A stretch of 35,000 bases of DNA from the NCBI GenBank assembly GCA_905221605.1, contig CAJNDS010002675.1, forward strand, positions 1-35,000, read 5' to 3'. Origin of the DNA: Symbiodinium natans (Eukaryota > Sar > Dinophyceae > Suessiales > Symbiodiniaceae). Shown here piece by piece: positions 20,801 to 24,600 of the stretch. The translations under genes were made by a program, and so were the position numbers. Position 1 is the stretch's first letter; every line of letters begins with the position of its first letter. The notes below the pieces were generated by a model. That model was not told where the DNA came from. It was given only the letters and a program-made list of their open reading frames with translations, and searched no databases.

Positions 20801-22916
20801 CGAGCAGCTTTCCGAAGATGTCCACCGTGGGGTAGTCCTCTTCGGGCCACGCCGCGTGACAGAGTTCCTCGTGAAGAGATGCAGGGGCTTCAGGCTTCTC
20901 AAGCCTGCTTCACCGCAATTCAGCCCCAAACCCTAAGCCCTAAGCCCTAAACCCTAAACTCTAAACCCCAGAACCCTCAACCCCCAAAAACCCCTCAAAG
21001 CCCTAAACTCCGACACCCCCCCCACCCCCACATGCTGAGATTCCCTTAAACACCCCCCATAGAACCCCTGAACCCTGAACCCTAAACCCTCAACACAAAA
21101 TATACAGAAATTGTATGTGATTCATATCGATTTTTCCAAGTGGTTTGTCTAAACAAGCTGGCACTGCACACAGCCCCAGTTGAAGCAAATTGAAGTGGCT
21201 AAATGATCAGTTTACTTCAACCCTAAACATGGAAGGCTCCCGGGAGGCCTAGGAAGCTGTAGGGAGCCCCTAAACCCTAAACCCTAAACCCTAAACCCTA
21301 AACCCTAAACCCTAAACACAAAACCCTAAACCCTAAACCCTAAACGACCCCGAAAAGCCGCAGGCTGCAAATTAGGCTTGGAGGCAACAAACTGAGCCCT
21401 GCGATTCGGACCAGGCCCAAACCAGGCCCAAACCCGGGAGGCCCCCAAATCAGGCCGGAAGGTTTAGGGTTTCGGGTTTCGGGTTTAGGGTTTAGGGTTT
21501 AGGGTTTAGGGGCCCAAAACTAGGATCACATCCCCAAACTAGGCCCGGGAGACCGCAAATTCGGCCCCGGATAGGCCTGGAAGGGCCCAAAAGTCGGAGG
21601 AGGCCCGTCAAGAGAAACCCCAAAATCTCAAAATGCAGGAGGCCCCAAAAGGCAAAAAGGAAGCCCCAAAAGGGGCCAAAGGAGGCCCCAAAACGCCCCA
21701 AAAGGCCCAGGCCACCAGAAACAAAAAGTGGCTCCAAAAACTCGGTCAAAACTTTCGGTCAAACTTTTGGTCAAAACTTTCAATCAGAACTTTCGGTCAA
21801 AACTTTCGGTCAAAATTGTCGGTCAAAAACTTTCGGTCATTGAGGCCCAAACCCTATACGATTTCTATAAACCCTAAACCCTAAACCCTAAACCCTAAAC
21901 CCTAAACCTAAACCCTAAACCCTCAACCCTCAACCCTAACCCTAAACCCTAAACCCTAAACCCTAAACCCCAAACCCTAAACCCGAAACCCCAAAACTTC
22001 AACCCTAAACCCGAACCCCAAACCCTAAACCCTAAACCCTCAACCCCCAAAACTTAAACCCTAAACCCGAAACCCCCCCCCCCCCCCCCCCCCCCAGGTC
22101 CCGCAGCCCACAGGCCATGGCAGCAAAGACCATGGCGATGCAGGGCCTGGTATGTGGTCACTTCTCCCTTTTGGGGCGTCCCGATTCGGGTTTAGGGTTT
22201 AGGGGTTAGGGTTTAGGGGGTAGGGTTTAGGGGTTAGGGTTTAGGGTTTAGGGGGTAGGGTTTAGGGTTTAGGGGTTAGGGTTTTGGGTTTGGGGTGGCG
22301 GCCCCTCTTATTTCGGGTACCGCGGAAAAGAGACCATAAGTTTAGAGAACTGACCATGCGGGTTTGAGCGTCTGGGGTTGAGCGTTGCCTGGTTGAGGGC
22401 TCTTCAGAAACGATGCGGGGGTTGTTCCAGAAAGCCGTAAAGGGCCCGATTGGGTTTTGACGCAAGGTTCGGGCGAAACCTCACATGCCACTCGGGGAGG
22501 CTCTATCAGGGGTTCCGCAGGGCTTTGCGGTTCTCCCCTGACCCCTGAACCCTGAACCCTGTGGAGGATCTTGCAGCTTGGTGGCGTTAAACTCTTTAAG
22601 GTGGGGCCACTGGGATTCGGGCGATTGTTAGAGTTTCAAAACTCTAGGGTTTCAGGCTAGATTCAGGCTTCGGACCCATTGCGGGCTTGAAAGTTGATGC
22701 TTGTTTAGGGTTTAGGGTTTAGGGTTTAGGGTTTAGGGTTTAGGGTTTTCAGGGTTTTTAGGGTTTTTAGGGTTTAGGGTTTAGGGTTTAGGGTTTAGGG
22801 TTTAGGGTTTAGGGTTTAGTCCTTTGCTCCGCAGGCCTACCCAGGGGCAGATGCTGAGGCCACATGAGCAGCCCCCAAGCCGCCACGTAGATGGCCTGGG
22901 GTTGTTGTTGGGTCAT
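4234..22916 (-). CDS. gene A: ArsB/Lsi2/P-protein-like anion transporter (28-exon model)
   Basis: Spliced on the minus strand, islands across 18.7 kb give an about 687-residue polytopic membrane protein of the ion-transporter superfamily (ArsB arsenite pump, plant Lsi2 silicon efflux, animal P protein). Both inverted-repeat halves are recognisable. The first half has LLFGLMLVNAYL, SAVLTNDTTC, SSNIGSSLTPLG and IGNPQNALIA. A hydrophilic and partly hydrophobic middle follows. The second half has AIDYSILI, FIGQFILVGA, SNVISNVPVILML, ATVSG joined to NLTMLGSAANLIVA, and a final hydrophobic segment near the TAA stop. Family members move anions or metalloids across membranes; the substrate cannot be told here. 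The start is taken as the ATG at 22914-22916, but upstream exons are possible. Of 27 inferred introns, 7 have GT, 12 GC and 8 GA donors; 24 of 27 acceptors are AG|G. The exon sum is divisible by three. Central exons are less certain than the motif-bearing ones. Confidence 0.85.
4543..4636 (-). CDS. gene A exon, Ser-rich linker
   Basis: 94 bases, minus strand, acceptor GGCAG|CCTTTG, donor CGTAGT|GTAAAC. Encodes a hydrophilic Ser/Asn-rich stretch (SSDLQNAEASVSKNATSS). It sits between the SAANLIV motif and the last membrane segment, where family members have a loop. The intron to its 5' side is only 103 bases, mostly CCCTAAA on the plus strand. Confidence 0.7.
4740..4824 (-). CDS. gene A exon with NLTMLGSAANLIVA
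   Basis: The clearest family signature: NLTMLGSAANLIVAHAAE, which aligns with the GNLTLLGSxANLIVAE motif of ArsB and Lsi2. Acceptor GCCCAG|GAAACC, donor TTTCAG|GTACCC. Residues after the motif are charged (ENEGEPRRR), consistent with the loop before the last helix. Confidence 0.92.
5161..5885. other. unique intron DNA of gene A
   Basis: Mostly unique sequence without arrays between the exons at 4740-4824 and 5946-6028. Short minus-strand openings near 5165-5260 could be read, but they break the homology-defined junction (ATVSG to NLTMLG) and so are left in the intron. Nothing else recognised. Confidence 0.5.
5946..6028 (-). CDS. gene A exon ending VATVSG
   Basis: Acceptor GACCCAG|GCTCCAG. 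Encodes VGSVAGVWTVCAWVATVSG, the helix preceding GNLTMLG. A GA donor (GTCGG|GACGCT) makes a gap-free join to the next exon. An alternative GT donor 15 bases later stays in frame but inserts five residues into the conserved motif. Confidence 0.85.
6088..6356 (+). repeat. long TTTAGGG array with variant blocks
   Basis: About 38 units on the plus strand, with an internal block of gggtttt units (about 6163-6200) and blocks of gggctta and ggcttta units. It lies in the gene A intron next to the acceptor of the 5946-6028 exon. A plus-strand CCCTAAA array at 6497-6571 lies at the donor end of the same intron. Confidence 0.95.
6584..6659 (-). CDS. gene A exon with SNVISNVPVILM
   Basis: Acceptor TGGAG|GTTGCC, donor ATGCT|GCGTCG (GC). 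Encodes LLWFAAVVLVLSNVISNV then PVILM, matching the SNxxSNVPxVLLL motif of the second half of ArsB/Lsi2 proteins, where the conserved Asn residues line the substrate site. A clear membrane helix. Confidence 0.93.
6951..7550 (-). repeat. long CCCTAAA arrays plus an AAACCCTTCG decamer block
   Basis: Arrays at about 6951-7227 and 7440-7550 flank unique sequence that holds eight near-perfect copies of the 10-base unit aaacccttcg (about 7366-7437). All are within one gene A intron, at its donor end; TTTAGGG arrays (6673-6795) sit at its acceptor end. Confidence 0.95.
7581..7630 (-). CDS. gene A exon (ILGPCAGDLASGP)
   Basis: 50 bases, acceptor GTCAG|GTTTCAG, GC donor (GCCAG|GCTTGG). Encodes FQNILGPCAGDLASGP, the loop between the FIGQFILVGA helix and the SNVP helix. 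Length and position match Lsi2-like proteins. Confidence 0.75.
7906..8690. other. unique, partly AT-rich intron DNA
   Basis: No arrays for almost 800 bases. Contains a duplicated ttggtaccacatggtat / ttggtaccacattgtat pair near 8388 and 8415. Open frames occur on both strands (8080-8298 plus, 7902-8180 minus) but lack splice context in phase with gene A. Left as intron. Confidence 0.5.
8690..8820 (-). repeat. dispersed repeat family R2, copy 1
   Basis: On the minus strand this reads close to the plus-strand sequence at 14050-14185: a tcaggt(c/g)tggggaaagtt core, repeated gaggaaagt/aggaaagtt words, ttttgaactttt/tttttgacttt and caggggctgaag/caggggcttgag. This copy has three tandem aactttcctggg units. 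The two copies are in opposite orientation. Confidence 0.7.
8897..8953 (-). CDS. gene A exon (FIGQFILVGATVDTGLP)
   Basis: Acceptor TCAGAG|GTTCATT, GA donor (CCCAGAA|GATGCC). Encodes FIGQFILVGATVDTGLPQ, equivalent to the LFFIGLFVLVGGLExTG helix of ArsB/Lsi2. Joins without gaps to ILILF from the 10394-10446 exon. Confidence 0.88.
9300..9569. other. G-rich intron DNA with ggggatattatgg repeats
   Basis: Three spaced copies of gggatattatggt/ggggatatgatgt occur near 9377, 9429 and 9473, in an otherwise unique stretch. No exon could be supported. Confidence 0.5.
9570..9792. mobile_element. MITE-like element, long copy, with inverted ends
   Basis: Left end cttgcaggttcatggcactt and right end gtgccagaacctccaag are imperfect inverted repeats of each other. 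The inside holds repeated actgtacttataac and ggggcttataagtgggtta words shared with the copies at 20414-20539 and 20669-20765. There is no protein-coding capacity, as expected for a non-autonomous element. It lies in a gene A intron. Confidence 0.65.
9793..10380. other. intron DNA: T/G run, arrays, R3 repeat copy
   Basis: Holds a T run followed by a G run (9849-9880), ggggtttta repeats, TTTAGGG arrays (10070-10185) and, at about 10205-10320, a repeat shared with 27235-27325. A minus-strand open stretch near 9970-10055 and a possible exon near 9795-9840 were not needed for the gene A model. Confidence 0.5.
10394..10446 (-). CDS. gene A exon (ALGAIDYSILIL)
   Basis: Acceptor GTGAAG|GACACT, GC donor (ATACT|GCGCCA). 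Encodes DTETKFALGAIDYSILI, the segment equivalent to the AIDWNVLLFF motif that opens the second half of ArsB/Lsi2 proteins. Confidence 0.85.
10825..10968 (-). CDS. gene A exon, basic loop before the second half
   Basis: The longest well-supported internal exon (144 bases, 48 codons, phase 0 to 0). Acceptor GCATAG|GACTCT, donor TGTAGT|GTAAGT; a second GTAAGT lies 11 bases earlier (CAGG|GTAAGT) but breaks phase. Encodes a hydrophilic basic stretch including LSWLRQMAKFIIQHYKQVQK, fitting the cytosolic loop just ahead of AIDYSILI. Confidence 0.75.
11330..11385 (+). repeat. dispersed repeat family R4, copy 1
   Basis: Shares acatt/caatgtggg...gggttcccttgtttgggttgg-like sequence and ttgggttggttacttt with 17395-17460. 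Both copies are in the plus orientation and in gene A introns. Confidence 0.55.
11556..11618 (-). CDS. gene A exon (AAGSTLMLLRALRRR)
   Basis: 63 bases, acceptor CCTGAG|GCGGCT, GA donor (GACCTG|GACCTG). Encodes AAGSTLMLLRALRRRAAG, which completes the helix begun in the 12308-12379 exon and ends in a basic patch. ArsB-type proteins have a similar helix before AIDWN. Confidence 0.65.
11648..11858 (+). repeat. TTTAGGG array of about 30 units
   Basis: Plus-strand array with few variants (ttagtgg, tttatgt, ttagagt). It abuts the acceptor side of the 11556-11618 exon, about 30 bases away. Confidence 0.95.
11859..12197. other. unique intron island, strand ambiguous
   Basis: About 340 bases of unique GC-rich sequence. 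Plus-strand frames (for example RVRERVEGG-like Gly-rich text near 12060-12190) and minus-strand frames are both open for 40-60 codons. No splice-phase solution fits gene A, so no exon is called. Confidence 0.4.
12308..12379 (-). CDS. gene A exon (DTFTGWTMGGAIG)
   Basis: 72 bases, acceptor TTTCTAG|GGTGCC after a pyrimidine-rich stretch, GA donor before GAATAAC. Encodes WTQKNPAVMDTFTGWTMGG, phase 0 to 0, joining directly to AAGSTLMLL. Reading through the donor would hit TAA at the array edge. Confidence 0.7.
12420..13550. other. intron DNA with arrays, candidate exon and a CACTTGGG minisatellite
   Basis: After TTTAGGG/TTTGGGG arrays (12420-12640) comes an island whose minus strand reads MALHNPAIAAFRM near 12660-12720. 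This is a possible extra exon of gene A, but its phase does not fit cleanly. From about 13070 to 13290 the sequence is a degenerate repeat of cacttgggacacttgggt-like words. The stretch 13300-13500 is AT-rich and shares a tgggatgttc...atata...acagt block, in opposite orientation, with 26668-26700. Confidence 0.45.
13772..13828 (-). CDS. gene A exon (MVVGWVFNMATDDVAL)
   Basis: 57 bases, acceptor GCCAAG|GTCACG, GC donor after CTG. Encodes TAMVVGWVFNMATDDVAL, partly hydrophobic. It is flanked on the plus strand by CCCTAAA (13640-13742) on the left and TTTAGGG (13836-14044) on the right, the typical exon setting here. The donor choice is the least certain part. Confidence 0.6.
14050..14185 (+). 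repeat. dispersed repeat family R2, copy 2
   Basis: Plus-strand copy of the family seen inverted at 8690-8820. It lies between a TTTAGGG array and unique sequence in a gene A intron. No coding potential. Confidence 0.7.
14360..14435 (-). CDS. gene A exon (FYMVAVAVIAPRL)
   Basis: Acceptor CTCTGAG|GTGCTT, GC donor (TTCCTA|GCTCAA). The phase-2 reading gives CLWRFYMVAVAVIAPRLVS, a probable membrane helix in the middle of the transporter. A phase-0 reading (VLVALLHGGSCGDRAS) is also open and would use a GT donor in the preceding exon. Confidence 0.55.
14570..14649 (-). CDS. gene A exon (GRQEVDVELAAPQ)
   Basis: Acceptor TAGTGAG|GGTGCA. Encodes AKGVVGRQEVDVELAAPQS and KCPCY, a hydrophilic loop. 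Two donors are possible: GT after TAT (lower limit 14575), or GC five bases later (used here), which keeps phase with the membrane-helix reading downstream. Confidence 0.6.
14765..14832 (+). repeat. CT-rich microsatellite
   Basis: Runs of (CT)n interleaved with ctatctat in a gene A intron. Confidence 0.85.
14906..14942 (-). CDS. gene A small exon (RRLMGAVRSL)
   Basis: A 37-base exon set by phase: acceptor GCCCAG|GGGAGG, donor TCTCTG|GTGTGT. It reads GGRRLMGAVRSL and links its neighbours in frame. Another frame of the same island (RPGEVAGSWVPFGLW) is open too. Confidence 0.45.
15046..15107 (-). CDS. gene A exon (LTPTNLKALKGG)
   Basis: 62 bases, acceptor GGTTCAG|GCTCTT, GA donor (TTTGCTG|GACTAA). 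Encodes ALAGPHLTPTNLKALKGGLC, a soluble loop. The intron that follows starts almost immediately with array sequence. Confidence 0.55.
15297..15374 (-). CDS. gene A exon (DPDQDLVFTTSEPVEEF)
   Basis: 78 bases, 26 codons, acceptor AACTTTAG|GCGTCC (an acceptor that looks like the TTTAGG unit), GC donor. Encodes ASDPDQDLVFTTSEPVEE, an acidic cytosolic loop after the sixth helix. Confidence 0.68.
15375..15847 (-). repeat. degenerate CCCTAAA intron DNA
   Basis: Intron of gene A filled with degenerate CCCTAAA, CCCGAAA and aaacccgt units. The stretch tagaaccccctgaattaggcccc near 15470-15494 repeats one near 15210-15233 in the neighbouring intron, along with its surrounding array. Confidence 0.75.
15848..15891 (-). 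CDS. gene A exon (RRGALLLYFRK)
   Basis: 44 bases, acceptor CCCTAG|CAACC, donor CGCAAG|GTGCGA. The phase-1 reading TTLRRGALLLYFRK ends a membrane helix with basic residues and joins ASDPDQD downstream. A second open frame (HSDEALCYC) does not fit the phases. Confidence 0.6.
16158..16252 (+). repeat. CT/CCCT microsatellite
   Basis: (CT)n, then about ten ccct(cc) units, then (CT)n again, within a gene A intron. Confidence 0.9.
16279..16400 (-). CDS. gene A exon (EAMLLPVLLGLVINT)
   Basis: Acceptor TATGTAG|GGTCAT. Encodes FQQFLAFGTPAEAMLLPV then LLGLVINT, a strong membrane helix matching the LLPAMLVGxxVN segment after the GNPQN motif. A GA donor (GCTT|GAACTG) is used here; a GC donor (ACCT|GCCCCC, lower limit 16303) keeps the same phase and would give a shorter, more family-like helix end. 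Confidence 0.75.
16844..16924 (-). CDS. gene A exon with GNPQNALIA
   Basis: Acceptor TTTGGCAG|GATCAT. Encodes IIGNPQNALIASISPGLTFL, the IGNPQNLxIAxxSGISF motif of Lsi2/ArsB. A GC donor (CTCTT|GCTGGG) joins it in phase to the next exon. Arrays of CCCTAAA lie on both sides. Confidence 0.9.
16985..17420. other. gene A intron islands with open frames on both strands
   Basis: Two islands (about 16990-17120 and 17335-17400) look coding on either strand: minus PRVIYFFIWGAVGFGL and IICTTTSFDLIVARHM, plus KEVDDSGSGGGLGIGG and MRSKDVVVQMIE. They lie between exons whose motif SSLTPLG-IGNPQN should be nearly contiguous, so they are most likely not in the main transcript. They could be alternative exons. 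Confidence 0.35.
17395..17460 (+). repeat. dispersed repeat family R4, copy 2
   Basis: Contains ttgggttggttactttattggg, matching ttgggttggttactttgtaaggg at 11362-11384, with similar upstream sequence (cattgcaataagggttccct vs caatgtgggcaccct). Confidence 0.55.
17500..17866. other. unique gene A intron DNA
   Basis: Short plus-strand openings (for example 17629-17832) exist, with a GGTAAAG|GTGAGA-like site near 17730. Nothing links them to a gene. Treated as intron. Confidence 0.4.
17971..18020 (-). CDS. gene A exon with SSNIGSSLTPLG
   Basis: 50 bases, acceptor AGCAAG|GCTGTG. Encodes AVATSSNIGSSLTPLG, the SANIGSAxTPIG motif of the first half of ArsB/Lsi2 proteins. A GA donor (GGCGA|GACACC) gives an in-frame join to IIGNPQN with a short insertion. 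A GC donor three bases earlier (CTGG|GCGAGA) would break phase with the acceptor chosen downstream. Confidence 0.9.
18175..18475. other. AT-rich unique gene A intron DNA
   Basis: No arrays and no supported exon. The minus-strand reading near 18200-18280 hits stops. The patch 18280-18340 is AT-rich. Confidence 0.5.
18540..18608 (-). CDS. gene A exon (VLTPVVLNLCRRHG)
   Basis: 69 bases, phase 0 to 0. Acceptor GCCACAG|GTCCTT, GC donor (CTCCTC|GCGGCT). Encodes VLTPVVLNLCRRHGARTSI then PFLL, matching VLTPLLLxLCRRxG...PFLLA of the family. Joins gap-free to AVATSSNIG. Confidence 0.93.
18665..19150. other. unique gene A intron DNA
   Basis: Between CCCTAAA arrays. Unique sequence with no supported exon, because the junction TTCL-VLTP is contiguous in the family. 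A repeated gatggctagtcatgaatt / gactagccatcatta pair (18920 and 19120) is an inverted match. Confidence 0.45.
19281..19337 (-). CDS. gene A exon with LTNDTTC
   Basis: 57 bases, acceptor AACAAG|GTGTGC, donor TGCCTG|GTGACT. Encodes VCLMSAATSAVLTNDTTCL, the SAxxSALLTNDTTCVV motif that ends the second helix pair of the first half. Flanked by CCCTAAA on the left and TTTAGGG on the right of the plus strand. Confidence 0.95.
19441..19660 (-). repeat. octamer variant array CCCTAAGA
   Basis: About 26 units of an 8-base telomere-like unit (gaccctaa, that is TCTTAGGG on the other strand), with some CCCCAAGA variants. It is pure in unit length, unlike the 7-base arrays, and lies at the donor end of a gene A intron whose acceptor end has TTTAGGG on the plus strand. 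Confidence 0.95.
19701..19769 (-). CDS. gene A exon (TGLWQRVEELLD)
   Basis: 69 bases, phase 0 to 0. Acceptor AAACAG|GACACC, donor CTGAAG|GTGGGG. Encodes DTGLWQRVEELLDTESP and RRLLLK, equivalent to the ERAGLFRxLxxxL...GRxLLLR segment before the LTND motif. Confidence 0.9.
20343..20403 (-). CDS. gene A exon (LLFGLMLVNAYLK)
   Basis: 61 bases, acceptor GCCAAG|GATTAA, GC donor (CTCAAG|GCCCGA). Encodes INPTPIALLFGLMLVNAYLK, the LLxGMMVVxxYLE helix of the first half. Joins gap-free to DTGLW. Confidence 0.92.
20414..20539. mobile_element. MITE-like element with about 20-base inverted ends
   Basis: Left end cttggaggctcatggtac and right end gtaccatgaacttccaag are near-perfect inverted repeats. The inside has actgtacttataac and gggcttataagtgggttata. 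The element is about 126 bases, non-coding, and begins 10 bases from the acceptor of the 20343-20403 exon, in an intron with no telomeric array. It may be what created this intron. Confidence 0.75.
20669..20765. mobile_element. partial second copy of the MITE-like element
   Basis: About 97 bases nearly identical to 20440-20539 (actgtacttgtaaccatatta, aaggggcttataagtgggtt, ataagtaccgtgaacctccaag). The left inverted end is missing. It is in the same orientation as the full copy, 130 bases downstream. Confidence 0.75.
20809..20897 (-). CDS. gene A exon (EEDYPTVDIFG)
   Basis: 89 bases with GC donor (GGAAA|GCTGCT). Encodes SLHEELCHAAWPEEDYPT then VDIFG, corresponding to the PEEAYAAID segment between the first two helices of Lsi2-like proteins. 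The acceptor (CTTGAG|AAGCC) is one of three possible AG sites and is the weakest part. Confidence 0.8.
20930..22075. other. gene A intron: arrays, unique DNA and minisatellites
   Basis: Contains CCCTAAA arrays (20930-20990, 21270-21345, 21865-22075), a small TTTAGGG array (21463-21510) and a unique AT-rich stretch (21090-21230). It also has a patch of aggcccaaa/aggccccaaaa repeats (21400-21720) and a 14-16 base minisatellite cggtcaaaacttt (21743-21840, about seven copies). Long frames crossing the repeats are not genes. Confidence 0.7.
22101..22146 (-). CDS. gene A exon, first helix (IAMVFAAMACGL)
   Basis: 46 bases, acceptor ATACCAG|GCCCTG, GA donor (CTGCGG|GACCTG). Encodes PCIAMVFAAMACGLR. 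With the upstream exon it reads LPLGR-PCIAMVF, matching LPxGRxxxALLGAxLMV at the first helix of Lsi2-like proteins. Confidence 0.8.
22295..22700. other. unique gene A intron island
   Basis: The minus strand is open for about 60 codons (22290-22465), and near 22562-22625 it reads QWPHLKEFNATKLQD after a CCCAG acceptor. The family alignment needs a direct LPLGR-PCIAM join here, so this is either intron or part of another isoform. Confidence 0.35.
22837..22916 (-). CDS. gene A first modelled exon
   Basis: From an ATG at 22914-22916 the frame reads MTQQQPQAIYVAAWGLLM then WPQHLPLG, ending at a GC donor (GGGTAG|GCCTGC). An internal CCCAG|GCC at 22895 is a possible acceptor, so the true N-terminus may lie in one of the upstream candidate exons. 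The hydrophobic stretch after the Gln-rich start could serve as a signal anchor. Confidence 0.7.
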
Positions 22917-23026
22917 TTTCGCGGGCTCTTTGGGAACTTGAAGAGCCCTACAAGCACCTCGTAGCTAGGGGGAGGGACCCTCTCCTCCTATTTTAAACCC
23001 TAAACCCTAAACCCTAAACCCTAAAC

Positions 23027-23068
23027 CGGAGTGTTCAGGAACCATGAAAGCCATTCCTGCCCGGCCAT
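23027..23068 (-). CDS. candidate small first exon (MAGQEWLSWFLNTP)
   Basis: Minus strand ATG followed by 13 codons, ending at CACTCCG|GTTTAGGG, where the GT donor is the first base pair of the telomeric array itself. It could be an alternative 5' exon of gene A. Phase is 0 at its end. Confidence 0.35.
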
Positions 23069-23259
23069 GAAGCCCCAACTCTATAAACCCTCAAACTCTC
23101 CTGCCGGCGGCGAGCAAGGAACCCGAGAGATGCTCGGGGGCCACCATGGGTTTAGGGTTTAGGGCTTAGGGTTTAGGGTTTAGGGTTTAGGGTTTAGGGC
23201 TTAGGGCTTAGGGTTTAGGGTTTAGGGTGTAATCCCCCGATCCTGCTCTCTTCAGATAA

Positions 23260-23364
23260 CTAAAACGGCCAATCCAAAGGTGCGAGACTTGTCAGCAGTC
23301 TTTTGGACGAAGAAAAGTCGGCATTGTCGCTTGCTGCAACCAAAGCCTTAACAAAACCAGCCAT
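23260..23364 (-). CDS. candidate exon (FVKALVAASDNADFSSSK)
   Basis: From ATG the minus strand reads MAGFVKALVAASDNADFSS, then KRLLTSLAPLDW, to a TAG, 34 codons. Composition is protein-like. A GA donor before GATTGG or an upstream AG|G start is possible. The plus strand has a 128-codon frame over the same bases, judged less likely because every other supported exon is on the minus strand. Confidence 0.4.
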   Translation of the reverse strand: MAGFVKALVAASDNADFSSSKRLLTSLAPLDWPF

Positions 23365-23578
23365 GTCCCTTCGACGCTTTGAAGCCAGAACTCCACAGAA
23401 GGCACGCCCAGGTCCGCAGATATGTCTAAGGATAAAAAGGCCACAGACCCATCCCCCCTCAAAACCCTTTAATAATAAACCCCCCCAAAACTTTGAGCCT
23501 TTTCAAAAAGCGGGACGGGCCTTGCTTGGGGGGTTGAGGGTTCAGGGTTTAAGGAGCTTACGGGATTTTAGGGGGGTC

Positions 23579-23665
23579 CAGGTGGTTAAGGTTCACCCAC
23601 CAGGCTTTCAGCCGGGCGGCAAGGTTGCCCCAGACCGCCAGTGGAGGAAGAGAGAGCATGCCATC
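23579..23665 (-). CDS. candidate exon (LAVWGNLAARLKAWW)
   Basis: 87 bases, acceptor TCTCGAG|GATGGC, GA donor before GACCCC (a GT donor at GTGAACC is also possible). Encodes GMLSLPPLAVWGNLAARLK then AWWVNLNHL. Amphipathic and protein-like; not recognised. Phase 0 to 0. Confidence 0.5.
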
Positions 23666-23699
23666 CTCGAGACAGGCTGCCAAACATAGGGGTCGGAAA

Positions 23700-24110
23700 G
23701 AATTACCAATAGCATTCCCTTATGGTCCCGTTATACAGGAACTGTAATCCTTTTTCTCATTATTCAGGCCCCTTCTTTGGTTGCAACGTACCCTCTGGCT
23801 CCCCAAAAAAAAGGCTCGCCGTTTAAGTATGTTGCGGGATTGTATTTTCCCCAAAAGGACGGTGTGGGATTGTACAAACCCCAAAAAAGGACCCTTTTAA
23901 ATATGGTGTGGGATTGTATAAACCCCAAGAAGGCTAAAGTTCGGCTCAAGGTCATCTGCGCAGCTACTACGGTTGTTGTGGGTACGGGCCTTGGGATGAC
24001 TTCGGACTTTTGAAGTTCTCGGGGGCTTGGGGGAAAATTAGGGGATTGGTGTTCTACGGAGGGGCGGGGGGGGGGGGCCTGGATCCCAAACACAAACCGC
24101 AGCCCGAGCT
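23700..24110. repeat. unique stretch with a three-copy tandem repeat
   Basis: From about 23820 to 23932 there are three copies of a unit of about 40 bases: (tttaa)-rta-tg-ttg/gtg-gggattgta...ccccaa(aa)aggacc. Frames on both strands traverse it but show only repeat-derived residues. A plus-strand ttcggctcaag at 23938 weakly resembles the end of the dinoflagellate spliced leader. Confidence 0.65.
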
Positions 24111-24236
24111 CCAGGATTTAGGGTTCAGGGAAGAGGGTAAAGGGTTTAGGGCTGAGGGTTGAGTAGGGTTTAGGGTTTAGGGTTTAGGGTTTAGGGTTTA
24201 GGGTTTAGGGTTTAGGGCTTAGGGTTATTCTAGGGC

Positions 24237-24303
24237 TCGCCATGTCAGAAGCCAGGCTGCCCCAACGGACGTGAGGCTGCTGGCCACGAAGCGGTTCACG
24301 AAC
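24237..24303 (-). CDS. candidate exon (FVNRFVASSLTSVGAAW)
   Basis: 67 bases, acceptor AACCAG|GTTCGT, GC donor (GGCGA|GCCCTA) at the edge of a CCCTA-type unit. Encodes FVNRFVASSLTSVGAAWLL then TWR, hydrophobic at its end. Sits between a TTTAGGG and a CCCTAAA array. Family unknown. Confidence 0.55.
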
Positions 24304-24479
24304 CTGGTTTTGGGGGTCCGGGGTCGCCTAAACCCTGAACCCTAAACCCTAAACCCTAAACCCTATCCTCGAAACCTCAGGGGTTCGGTGGGGGAATCAA
24401 AGCCTTTGCAGCTCATGGGTTCGGCTTACCAGGATTTAGGGGGTTAGGGTTTAGGGTTTAGGGCTTAGGGTTTAGGGTT

Positions 24480-24600
24480 TAGGGTCTAGGGTCTAGGGTC
24501 TAGGGTTTAGGGTTTGGGGTTTGGGGTTTGGGGTTTGGGGTTTGGGGTTTGGGGTTTGGGGTTTGGGGTCTGGGGTCTGGGGTTCAGGGTTTAGGGAGTC
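24480..24600 (+). repeat. variant array TCTAGGG then TTTGGGG
   Basis: Blocks of a single variant (three TCTAGGG, then about eight TTTGGGG, then TCTGGGG) show local spread of mutant units. The Gly-rich frames across it are artefacts. Confidence 0.9.

Noticed and set aside
23303-23689. Plus-strand 128-codon frame
   Set aside because: It overlaps two protein-like minus-strand islands, crosses degenerate array sequence, and shows low-complexity Pro/Lys/Arg text with no domain.
23938-23948. Relict dinoflagellate spliced leader (ttcggctcaag)
   Set aside because: Only the last 11 bases resemble the leader, with a mismatch, and the upstream part does not match well enough. GCCAAAATGG near 30512 is likewise too short.
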